A stretch of DNA of 12,224 bases. It comes from Conexibacter sp. (GTDB taxonomy: Bacteria > Actinomycetota > Thermoleophilia > Solirubrobacterales > Solirubrobacteraceae). Both the position numbers and the translations under genes were made by a program. Within the stretch, counting starts at the first letter, position 1. Every line of letters starts with the position of its first letter. This document shows, piece after piece, positions 7,405-12,224 of the stretch. The stretch spans positions 1 to 12,224 of the forward strand of contig JAOPZP010000201.1 in assembly GCA_025964055.1 (NCBI GenBank), written 5' to 3'. The notes below the pieces were generated by a model. That model saw only the letters and a list, made by a program, of their open reading frames with translations. It made no database searches and was not told the DNA's origin.

Positions 7405-7434
7405 TTGAGTCTAGCCCTGTGGCTGAGGTAGCTT
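7405..7434 (+). promoter_or_regulatory. Candidate promoter for the STAS gene
   Basis: TTGAGT (7405-7410), an 18-base spacer and TAGCTT (7429-7434) make a reasonable -35/-10 pair on the plus strand. The predicted transcript would start near 7441, very close to the beginning of the STAS coding frame. Confidence 0.5.
7408..7413 (-). promoter_or_regulatory. Candidate -10 box for the SufT-like gene
   Basis: On the minus strand TAGACT (7413 to 7408) ends 8 bases before the ATG at 7399, the same spacing as the TACAAT box before ispH. It overlaps the -35 of the divergent promoter by three bases. No good -35 is seen at 16-18 bases. Confidence 0.42.
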
Positions 7435-7470
7435 GCGGACACCATCGTCTCCTTCAGCGAACACCCCCCG

Positions 7471-7758
7471 GTGATCTGCTGCACGGGCGACGAGGATCGG
7501 TCCACGCAAAGCCTGCGCCGTCCCGCCCTGTCCCGGGCGTTTCGCGCCGGTGGCACCGTCTTCGTCGACCTGCACGAGCTGGCCTTCGCCGACCCGTCGC
7601 TGATGGTGGACCTCGCGCTCGTGGCGCGCCGCCTGCGCCAGGCCGGCGGCGTCCTGCGCATCCGCGGCGCCCAGCCCCAGATCCAGCGGCTCATCGAGCT
7701 GGTCGGCCTGCACCGGCTGCCGGGCGTGGTCGTGGATCCGGTCGTCACGCCCGCGTAG
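7471..7758 (+). CDS. STAS-domain protein (anti-sigma factor antagonist-like)
   Basis: From GTG 7471 this gives 95 residues with the STAS alternation: strand TVFVDLHEL, helix ADPSLMVDLALVARRLRQAGG, strand VLRIRG, helix PQIQRLIELVGL, and a last strand. In the antagonist family the phosphorylated Ser lies in a DSSG motif. Here the equivalent is D41-P42-S43-L44, keeping Asp and the probable phospho-Ser but losing the first Ser and the Gly. This may mean a non-standard antagonist or a sensor-associated STAS. The start is doubtful: the frame is open back to 7432 and the upstream codons encode a natural first strand (TIVSFSEHPPV), yet no ATG, GTG or TTG lies in that stretch. No kinase or sigma gene is adjacent. 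The fold is fairly sure; the partner is unknown. Confidence 0.8.
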   Translation: MICCTGDEDRSTQSLRRPALSRAFRAGGTVFVDLHELAFADPSLMVDLALVARRLRQAGGVLRIRGAQPQIQRLIELVGLHRLPGVVVDPVVTPA

Positions 7759-7816
7759 CGCCCGACGCGCCGCCCGCGCGCCGGCTCGCCCGCTACCGCG
7801 TAACGTTGGGACCCGG

Positions 7817-8311
7817 ATGCCCTTCTTGCTCCTGCTGTTCCTCTTCGTCGCGGTCCCGATCCTGGAGATCTACGTGATCATCCAGGTCGGCCAGGCGATC
7901 GGCGCGCTGTGGACGATCGCGCTGCTGATCGCCGACTCGATCGCCGGCGGCGTGCTCATGCGGTCTCAGGGCCGCGCGGCGTGGCGGCGCTTCCAGCAGG
8001 CGCTGGCCGAGGGCCGCATGCCGGCCCGTGAGGTGCTCGACGGCGTGCTCGTCATCTTCGGCGGCGCGTTCCTGCTGACGCCCGGCTTCTGCAGCGACAT
8101 CGTCGGCGCCCTGCTGCTCCTTCCGCCCACGCGCGCGGTGATCCGCCGCATGCTCGTGCGGCGCTTCAGCATGCGCATGCTGGGCGACCTGCCGAGCCCG
8201 GGGATCCCCGGAGCCGGCCGGCGCCGCGGCGGTCCGGGTGGCCGCGGCGCGCCGGGCGACGACTTCGTCGAGGGCTCCGCCACCGAGATCGATCCCAGGA
8301 GACTTCCTTGA
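7817..8311 (+). CDS. fxsA: FxsA family membrane protein
   Basis: This 164-residue protein is an FxsA homologue. Hydrophobic segments lie at about 3-23 (LLLLFLFVAVPILEIYVIIQV), 28-48 and 74-102 (LDGVLVIFGGAFLLTPGFCSDIVGALLLLP). The family signatures PILEIYVII, IADSIAGGVLMRSQG and TPGFCSDIVG are present. The C-terminal tail, from about 125, is Gly/Arg/Pro-rich, ends with DDFVEGSATEID and is cytoplasmic by inference. The founding E. coli member, when overexpressed, relieves F-plasmid exclusion of phage T7; the normal role is unknown. ATG 7817 is preceded by TAACGT (7801-7806) ten bases upstream, compatible with a very short leader, and no Shine-Dalgarno sequence is seen. The next gene overlaps its stop by four bases, so the two are translationally coupled. 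Confidence 0.93.
   Translation: MPFLLLLFLFVAVPILEIYVIIQVGQAIGALWTIALLIADSIAGGVLMRSQGRAAWRRFQQALAEGRMPAREVLDGVLVIFGGAFLLTPGFCSDIVGALLLLPPTRAVIRRMLVRRFSMRMLGDLPSPGIPGAGRRRGGPGGRGAPGDDFVEGSATEIDPRRLP
8297..8301 (+). promoter_or_regulatory. Ribosome-binding site that fixes a TTG start
   Basis: AGGAG inside the end of fxsA lies 6 bases before TTG 8308. It supports initiation at this non-ATG codon, which overlaps the fxsA TGA as TTGA. Confidence 0.75.
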
Positions 8312-9234
8312 GCAGCGTCACCGCCGAGCACGAGGCGCCCCGCGCGCTGGACGAGGGTGAGAGCGAGGCCATCACGGTCGCGTTCAGCGATGCGCGGGCC
8401 GACGTCTGCGGCATCGCCCGCATCGGCCGTGCGCTGTCGGGCGGCGACCTGGTCACCAGCGGCCTGGCGCTGCTGTTCGCCGGCGGCGAGCCGGTGGCCG
8501 TGCGGGCCGAGGGCGGCGTCCCGCGCTCGGGCACCGGCTGGGGCGACGTGCACGCCGCGGGCGTCGAGACCGAGATCGTCGATCCGCTGCGCGCGTGGAA
8601 GGTGCGCTTCGAGGACGAAGACGGCCGGCACGCGTTCGCGCTCGACCTGCAGGCGGTCTCGGCCGTCGCGCGCCTGGAGGCCGGCCTGCCGGCGGGCAAG
8701 CTCGGCGGCATGGAGGGCTACGACCAGCTCGTGACCGTCTCGGGGACCGTCACGGTCGACGGCACGGAGCGGCCGTTCACCGGCCGCGGCCAGCGCGGCC
8801 ACTCGTGGGGCGCGCCGGACTGGGACAAGCTCGGCGTCGCCCGGGCGCTCGGCGTGTGGCTGGAGGGCGACGTCGGGATCACGCTGACCGCCGTCCGCGG
8901 CGCCAAGGCCGAGTCGCACGCCGACGAGGCGATCCACGCGGTGATGCTCGGCCACGACACCGAGACCGACGAGCCGGTCGCCCGGACCGTCGCCGATCCG
9001 CGCGTGTCGACGACCTATGACTCCGACGGTCGCCAGCGCCACGCCGGCCTCGAGTTGTACGTCAACGACGATGACGACTACGCGCGTCGCGCGGCCGGCG
9101 AGGTCGCCTGCGGCACGACGCTGGACCTGGGCCGTCTGCGCCTGGACTGCGCGTTCTTCACGTGGCGCATGGACGGCCGCGACGGCGTGGGCCGCTACGA
9201 CGTGATCCGCCGGGTTGACGACGCGGCGGCGTAG
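8308..9234 (+). CDS. Beta-rich HSWG-motif protein, CrtC/AttH lipocalin-like (DUF7064-like), function unknown
   Basis: This 308-residue cytoplasmic protein has no signal peptide or membrane segment. The sequence alternates beta-like strands: ALDLQAVSAVARLE, LVTVSGTVTVDG and GVWLEGDVGITLTAVRG. The motif GRGQRGHSWGAPDW at 159-172 resembles the RDHSWG signature of the lipocalin-type CrtC/AttH and DUF7064-like proteins, some of which act on or bind isoprenoid or lipid molecules. I assign it to that group with reservation. The start is TTG 8308, overlapping the fxsA stop as TTGA, with AGGAG six bases upstream, a strong case for coupled translation with fxsA. A GC-only hairpin whose loop is the TAG stop codon ends the gene, which converges on the next one. 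Catalytic function is unproven; a ligand-binding role is possible. Confidence 0.75.
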   Translation: MSSVTAEHEAPRALDEGESEAITVAFSDARADVCGIARIGRALSGGDLVTSGLALLFAGGEPVAVRAEGGVPRSGTGWGDVHAAGVETEIVDPLRAWKVRFEDEDGRHAFALDLQAVSAVARLEAGLPAGKLGGMEGYDQLVTVSGTVTVDGTERPFTGRGQRGHSWGAPDWDKLGVARALGVWLEGDVGITLTAVRGAKAESHADEAIHAVMLGHDTETDEPVARTVADPRVSTTYDSDGRQRHAGLELYVNDDDDYARRAAGEVACGTTLDLGRLRLDCAFFTWRMDGRDGVGRYDVIRRVDDAAA

Positions 9235-9244
9235 CGCCGCCGCG
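9222..9244. terminator. GC-rich hairpin with the stop codon in its loop, between convergent genes
   Basis: CGCGGCGGCG (9222-9231) and CGCCGCCGCG (9235-9244) pair perfectly over 10 bp around the TAG stop of the plus-strand gene. There is no T-tract. The 3-base loop would open by a pair in RNA. The hairpin is symmetric for both strands, so it could terminate or pause both transcripts, but GC-repeat codons alone can produce such a match. Confidence 0.4.
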
Positions 9245-9248
9245 CGTC

Positions 9249-9704
9249 CTAGTTGTCGCTGCCGAGCCGGTCCCAGAGGTAGAGCTCGATGCACTCCTGC
9301 GCGAGTTCCACGGACCGCTCGCGCGAGAGGCGCGGGAGGACCGTCTCGAGCGCCTGCTCTTCGGCGACGCCGGCCTCGAAGGCCTCTTCGCCGCGGAACC
9401 CGGCGGCGATCTTCAGGGCCTCGCGCCGGTTCTCGCCGAGCGTCGGGTAGACGTTCATGAGGAAGTCGCGGTTGGCGATCGGCTGACCGACCTCCAGCGA
9501 CGCGTGCCAGGCGGCGAGCATCGAGAGGTCGTGCTCGTCGAGGTCGGCGACGGCCTTGGCGTAGTGCGTGTCGAGCTCGCGCTCGGGGATCTCGTCCACC
9601 CATGCGCGCACGAGCTCGCCGAGCAGCTGCCGCCGTGCCTCGCGGCCGACAGACTCCGCGATGACGCGAATCGCGTCTTGAGGTTCGATGAAGCAGAGGG
9701 CCAT
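9249..9704 (-). CDS. Acidic helical protein of unknown function
   Basis: From ATG 9704 this is a 151-residue protein beginning MALCFIEPQDAIRVIAE. I do not recognise the family. It is rich in Glu, Ala, Leu and Arg, looks mostly helical, and has no signal peptide or membrane segment. There are two Cys (C4 and one in AQECIELYLW) and a few scattered His residues, including THYAK, DEHDL and AAWHAS. The start at 9704 is preferred over the in-frame ATG at 9764 because GGGGAAG sits just upstream (9715 to 9709) and the extra 20 residues look like non-coding leader. It converges on the HSWG-motif gene with 14 bases between stop codons and is divergent from the exported protein at 9962. The strong codon bias in this frame supports a real gene. 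Confidence 0.8.
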   Translation of the reverse strand: MALCFIEPQDAIRVIAESVGREARRQLLGELVRAWVDEIPERELDTHYAKAVADLDEHDLSMLAAWHASLEVGQPIANRDFLMNVYPTLGENRREALKIAAGFRGEEAFEAGVAEEQALETVLPRLSRERSVELAQECIELYLWDRLGSDN

Positions 9705-9708
9705 GGGA

Positions 9709-9715
9709 CTTCCCC
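9709..9715 (-). promoter_or_regulatory. Ribosome-binding site for the 9704 start
   Basis: GGGGAAG on the minus strand lies 4 bases before ATG 9704. It decides between this start and the in-frame ATG at 9764, which has none. Confidence 0.6.
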
Positions 9716-9754
9716 GCGCTCGGGTACTGGACGGCGTGACCGTACGACCCGTGC

Positions 9755-9772
9755 CGGACGTCAAAACGTCCG
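9755..9772. repeat. Inverted repeat in the divergent intergenic region
   Basis: CGGACGT (9755-9761), loop CAAA, ACGTCCG (9766-9772): a perfect 7-bp dyad lying about 50 bases upstream of the 9704 start on the minus strand. A TTGACG on the minus strand overlaps it (9764 to 9759), but its only partner, TACGGT, is 14 bases away. It could be an operator or a small hairpin. The rest of the 257-base gap (9705-9961) holds another short dyad at 9875-9891 (CGGCGA-GATCG-TCGCCG) and the promoter of the next gene, but no gene that I can see. Confidence 0.45.
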
Positions 9773-9926
9773 AAGTTCGCGGGCGTTCGGGTTAGTCCTG
9801 CACGTTGCGGGAAAGCGTGCGCGGACCACGAATCGACCTTCAGCACCAGGTCCACGGGTTGACCCAGGAGACCGCGGCGAGATCGTCGCCGTCGAGGCGG
9901 AGGCGCTGGCTCCCCGCGCAACCCGA

Positions 9927-9955
9927 TTGCACAGCGTTCTCAAGCGACGTATCGT
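9927..9955 (+). promoter_or_regulatory. Promoter for a leaderless transcript of the exported-protein gene
   Basis: TTGCAC (9927-9932), exactly 17 bases of spacer, then TATCGT (9950-9955). The ATG begins at 9962, seven bases after the -10 box, so the predicted first transcribed base is the A of the start codon. This is the clearest promoter in the window. Confidence 0.65.
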
Positions 9956-9961
9956 TGGCCC

Positions 9962-10504
9962 ATGCGTGGCGCGCTGCTGGCTCTGGTGATTGCAACGACC
10001 GTGGCCGGAGTCGCGGTGGCCGCCGCGCCGAGACGGCCAGAGGGCGCGCCCGCCACGTGCCGGCACCAGTCCTCGGCTGCGTTCTCCAAGAGCGCCGGCA
10101 ACCTCGTCGTCGGGCCGCTCGTCCTCGTGGGCGCGCGCGAGTATTCGTCGCCCGAGGCCATCGCCAGGTTCGGCGGCCAGAAGTACCCGGCGGTCGTCCT
10201 CGCCGGGCATCGCATCACCGTCGAGCTGTCGCCGACCGTCCAGCGCTCGACCTCGCTGCTTTACGCCGACGACCACTGGAGGTTGCCCGACGGGGAGCGG
10301 GCGATCGGCGACGGCCACCGGGTCGTCGAGTTCCGAGCTTGTGCAACCGGTCGCGGCGGAAGCTCCTACGGCCGAAGCAAGGCCACGTTCTGGTCCGGGT
10401 TCGTGCTGACGACCGTCCCGCGGTGCCTGAAGCTCCGCATCTGGGTCGACGACGAGCGCACCGCGCGCGTCGCGCACATCCCGCTCGGCAAGCGCTGCGT
10501 GTAG
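9962..10504 (+). CDS. Small exported protein with four cysteines, unknown function
   Basis: This 180-residue protein has a signal peptide at about residues 1-22 (MRGALLALVIATTVAGVAVA, with AAA at the likely cleavage site). The mature part contains four Cys (C33, C127, C155, C179), enough for two disulfides. Predicted beta strands include NLVVGPLVLVGA, KYPAVVLAGHRITVEL, ATFWSGFVLT and CLKLRIWVDD. I know similar secreted proteins of unknown role from Solirubrobacterales-like genomes but no named domain. The start is supported by the signal peptide and by the promoter that places transcription start at the ATG. No Shine-Dalgarno sequence exists, in keeping with a leaderless message. It could be a cell-envelope or extracellular binding protein; nothing in the sequence suggests an enzyme. 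Confidence 0.85.
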   Translation: MRGALLALVIATTVAGVAVAAAPRRPEGAPATCRHQSSAAFSKSAGNLVVGPLVLVGAREYSSPEAIARFGGQKYPAVVLAGHRITVELSPTVQRSTSLLYADDHWRLPDGERAIGDGHRVVEFRACATGRGGSSYGRSKATFWSGFVLTTVPRCLKLRIWVDDERTARVAHIPLGKRCV

Positions 10505-10516
10505 CGTCAGGCCGCT

Positions 10517-10523
10517 GCAGGAG
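10517..10523 (+). promoter_or_regulatory. Shine-Dalgarno-like site giving an alternative upstream start
   Basis: GCAGGAG (10517-10523) is followed after 4 bases by ATG 10528, which is in frame with the exported protein at 10681. It would add 51 basic residues before the membrane-type segment. The 176-base gap 10505-10680 shows nothing else of note. Confidence 0.35.
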
Positions 10524-10680
10524 TCTCATGGGCTATCGGCATGTCGCTCGTCGTGACCGGGTGCCAGCGCTGGCCCGATGCTCAGGAAACGCCATCGGCT
10601 CCTCCTTCGCGCGGCCCTGTCGAATGGGCCTTCGGACTGACCGCCGTCGCCTTCTGTCTGACGCCCTACGGATTCTGCTC

Positions 10681-11328
10681 ATGATGACTCTTAGCTTTCG
10701 TTCGCGACTGCTCGGCCTGATCGCCGGCGTCGCGGTGCTCTGCGCTCTTGTTGTGACGGCGTCGCTGCGCAACTCTCATGACGCGACCGCGGCTCCCGGC
10801 GCGCCGGCGGCAACGCCAGCTGAGGCCCTGCCTGCGCTCGGTCGCCCTACGACCAATGCCGACACGGTCGATCCACAGATCGCCAACATGATCGCTGTGC
10901 GCTCCGACGTCGACAGGGCAGGCATTCGCTCCTTCGCGTCCACCACCGGGACCGGCTGGCTCATTCCGCACAAGGACCGAGTCTGCGTCGCGATCCCCGA
11001 CCGCACCGGTGGGTTCGGGATTTCGTGTGCTCGCCCTTCGGTGGTCGTTGCCCAGGGTCTGCACATCCTGAAGGGAGACCCGCGACAAGGGTTGGAGATC
11101 GACGGCGCCCTGCCCGAGGGCGAGACTGCCGACGCGATCAATGCGGACGGCACGGCGACGAAATTGCAGGCTGACTCGTACAACGTCGTCGCTGAGAGGC
11201 TTCCGCCCAATGCGAAGTCACTTCGCTTCACCGCGGCCGACGGAACGTCGACGAGCAATCCGCTGCCAGTGCCGCCGCCGCCGGCGCCGAAGCCCGGGCA
11301 AGTTGGGGTCGTCCGAAGCCCCTCCTGA
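10681..11328 (+). CDS. Exported or membrane-anchored protein of unknown function
   Basis: From ATG 10681 this is 215 residues. A basic start (MMTLSFRSR) and hydrophobic segment at about 9-28 form a signal peptide or anchor. A low-complexity Ala/Pro stretch (36-52) follows, then a domain at about 60-192, then a Pro-rich tail (PLPVPPPPAPKP) reminiscent of wall-spanning linkers. The domain has GTGWLIP (90-96), C102 and C116 (VCVAIPD, ISCARPS), which may pair, and LPEGETADAINADG, a pattern I associate with uncharacterised secreted proteins of this lineage. ATG 10684 is also possible. ATG 10528 with a Shine-Dalgarno-like site would give a longer N-terminus. Third-position GC in the upstream stretch (about 64% by my count over 50 codons) is lower than in the housekeeping genes, so I prefer 10681. 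TACGGA eight bases before 10681 could be a -10 box. Function unknown. Confidence 0.78.
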   Translation: MMTLSFRSRLLGLIAGVAVLCALVVTASLRNSHDATAAPGAPAATPAEALPALGRPTTNADTVDPQIANMIAVRSDVDRAGIRSFASTTGTGWLIPHKDRVCVAIPDRTGGFGISCARPSVVVAQGLHILKGDPRQGLEIDGALPEGETADAINADGTATKLQADSYNVVAERLPPNAKSLRFTAADGTSTSNPLPVPPPPAPKPGQVGVVRSPS

Positions 11329-11334
11329 CCTCGT

Positions 11335-11368
11335 GATCGGGCCGCGCGCGGCGTCGCGCGGCCCGATC
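11335..11368. terminator. Perfect 14-bp inverted repeat between convergent genes (bidirectional terminator candidate)
   Basis: GATCGGGCCGCGCG (11335-11348) and CGCGCGGCCCGATC (11355-11368) are exact reverse complements around the loop CGGCGT. The hairpin begins 6 bases after the plus-strand stop and lies 75 bases beyond the stop of the minus-strand gene. There is no T-tract on either side, which is common in high-GC actinobacteria. Bases 11369-11442 hold a short CTGCA-GCGG-TGCAG dyad and no gene. Confidence 0.75.
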
Positions 11369-11442
11369 GAGTCGCGACCACCGCAGTTCGGCTCCCTGCA
11401 GCGGTGCAGCTCGCGCTGGCCGCGCGCACGGCGCCGGGGTCT

Positions 11443-12224
11443 TTAACTGGGCAGCCGGACCGTCGCGCGCCGCGAGGCCGACCGCGTGTGGGCGTCTCCG
11501 CCGTAGCTCGCGACGATCGTTCCCGCGCGCGGGCGCGCGAGGGATTCGGAGAGTGTGAGCCTCAGCGAGAAGCGGCCCTTGCGGAGCGTCGTGCGGGCTT
11601 GGATCGTGCGCTTGCGGTCGCCGATGCGAGCCTCGTAGCGCACGGTCACGCGACCGGTCGCGGCACGTGGTGTCAGGGTGCCCGCGATCGTGATGCGCCG
11701 CCCAACGCGGCGAGTGGTGGTGAGCGCGAGCGTCGCCGAGCGCTTGCTGGGCGCGGTGGGGCGTGGGGTGAGCGTGGTTCCGGGCGGTGGGTCGACGAAC
11801 GGGTCGGGCGGAGGTGCCGGGGCCGCCGGCGTCCGATCGACCGCGGGCGGCGCCTGGTAGGAGAGCGCGAGCGTCGCGCCGCTGCCCGGATCGGCGTGGC
11901 CGCGCTCGTCGACCAACCAGACGCGCAGCGTCGCCTCGCCCGGGGCCGCGAGCGCAAGATCGGTGGCCGACGTCAGCGACGTCGCGTTGGTCACCGGTCC
12001 GCACGACCCGGCTTGGCACAGCCGGTACCGAGCAGCGACGATCGGCGTGCCCTGGTCCGCGGGCAGAGACCACGTGGCGGAGAAGCGGTTGCTCGACGAG
12101 GTCGGAGCAGGTGAGGCGAGCCCGACCGGCGCCGCCGGCGCCCGATTGTCGACCCGCAATCGCGTCGGCCGCGTGACCCGCCGCTCGTTGCCCGCGGCGT
12201 CAACGGCGCCGATCTCGATCGTGT
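11443..12224 (-). CDS. C-terminal part of a large Ig/FnIII-type surface protein (start beyond window)
   Basis: The frame is open at the right edge and ends with TAA at 11443-11445, giving 259 visible residues. The visible part begins within a beta-sandwich domain (TIEIGAVDAAGN, residues 1-12) followed by VDNRAPAAP, the usual junction between Ig/FnIII-like repeats in extracellular actinobacterial proteins. A second domain covers about 30-121, with C69 and C74 in CQAGSC and the ending LRVWLVDERGHADP. A Pro-rich linker (about 124-160, APPPDPFVDPPPG) leads to a final Ig-like domain (about 162-259) with TIAGTLTP, GRVTVRYEARIG and ASYGGDA. The TTG at 12159 is an internal Leu codon, not a start. The protein is probably secreted and non-enzymatic in this part, perhaps a surface adhesin or a stalk of an enzyme whose catalytic part lies upstream. 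No LPXTG sorting signal or C-terminal membrane segment is visible. Confidence 0.85.
   Translation of the reverse strand, partial: TIEIGAVDAAGNERRVTRPTRLRVDNRAPAAPVGLASPAPTSSSNRFSATWSLPADQGTPIVAARYRLCQAGSCGPVTNATSLTSATDLALAAPGEATLRVWLVDERGHADPGSGATLALSYQAPPAVDRTPAAPAPPPDPFVDPPPGTTLTPRPTAPSKRSATLALTTTRRVGRRITIAGTLTPRAATGRVTVRYEARIGDRKRTIQARTTLRKGRFSLRLTLSESLARPRAGTIVASYGGDAHTRSASRRATVRLPS

Noticed and set aside
9805..10680. Upstream extension of the exported-protein frame back to 9805
   Set aside because: It runs out of frame through the complete secreted-protein gene at 9962-10504. Only 10528 remains as a possible alternative start.
12157..12159. TTG as start of the rightmost minus-strand gene
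   Set aside because: The frame continues without a stop to the window edge, and the residues upstream (TIEIGAVDAAGN) are a typical Ig-like strand, so the gene is cut by the window.
1..12224. Mobile elements, CRISPR arrays, tRNA or rRNA genes, toxin-antitoxin or defence modules
   Set aside because: No transposase, integrase, regular spaced repeats, clover-leaf signature or known defence domain could be found by reading both strands.

Overview
The window comes from a very GC-rich chromosome with strong codon bias. The gene set is ordinary bacterial housekeeping plus lineage-specific secreted proteins: IspH of the MEP isoprenoid pathway, a wax ester synthase/diacylglycerol acyltransferase-like enzyme, an FxsA membrane protein, a SufT/MIP18-like Fe-S factor and a STAS protein. 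Together with several short leaders and promoters with TANNNT -10 boxes, this suggests an actinobacterium. My best guess is Thermoleophilia/Solirubrobacterales, which is recognition of style and not a measured result. I see no phage, transposon, CRISPR array, tRNA or rRNA, and no sign of a recent island.

Layout. On the minus strand at the left edge, a membrane-anchored M28 zinc peptidase (1960 to 956) lies upstream of ispH (917 to beyond base 1; the last few codons are missing). Divergent from these, an SDR-type NAD(P)-dependent epimerase/dehydratase (2023-3075) and a WS/DGAT acyltransferase (3143-4600) run on the plus strand. The acyltransferase ends tail to tail with a minus-strand set: a SufT-like protein (7399 to 7103), an exported S8 subtilisin-like protease (7080 to 5401) and a polytopic membrane protein (5367 to 4597). 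These three are closely spaced and may be one transcript. A compact divergent promoter region separates them from a plus-strand run: a STAS-domain protein (about 7471-7758), FxsA (7817-8311) and a beta-rich HSWG-motif protein (8308-9234). The last two overlap by four bases. An unrecognised acidic protein (9704 to 9249) converges on that run.

The right end, from about 9960, holds three exported proteins of unknown function: two small cysteine-containing ones on the plus strand (9962-10504, 10681-11328), and on the minus strand the C-terminal part of a large Ig/FnIII-type surface protein (12224 to 11443, start outside the window). A perfect 14-bp inverted repeat separates the last two convergent genes.

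How the genes work together. I see no single pathway. The acyltransferase and the SDR may share a transcript and lipid metabolism. The M28, S8 and right-end proteins all act at or outside the membrane. The most distinctive sequence-level theme is transcription architecture: several start codons sit about 6-10 bases after a TANNNT hexamer, as expected for leaderless or near-leaderless mRNAs, and only some genes have a clear Shine-Dalgarno sequence. I did not find a convincing new multi-gene system.
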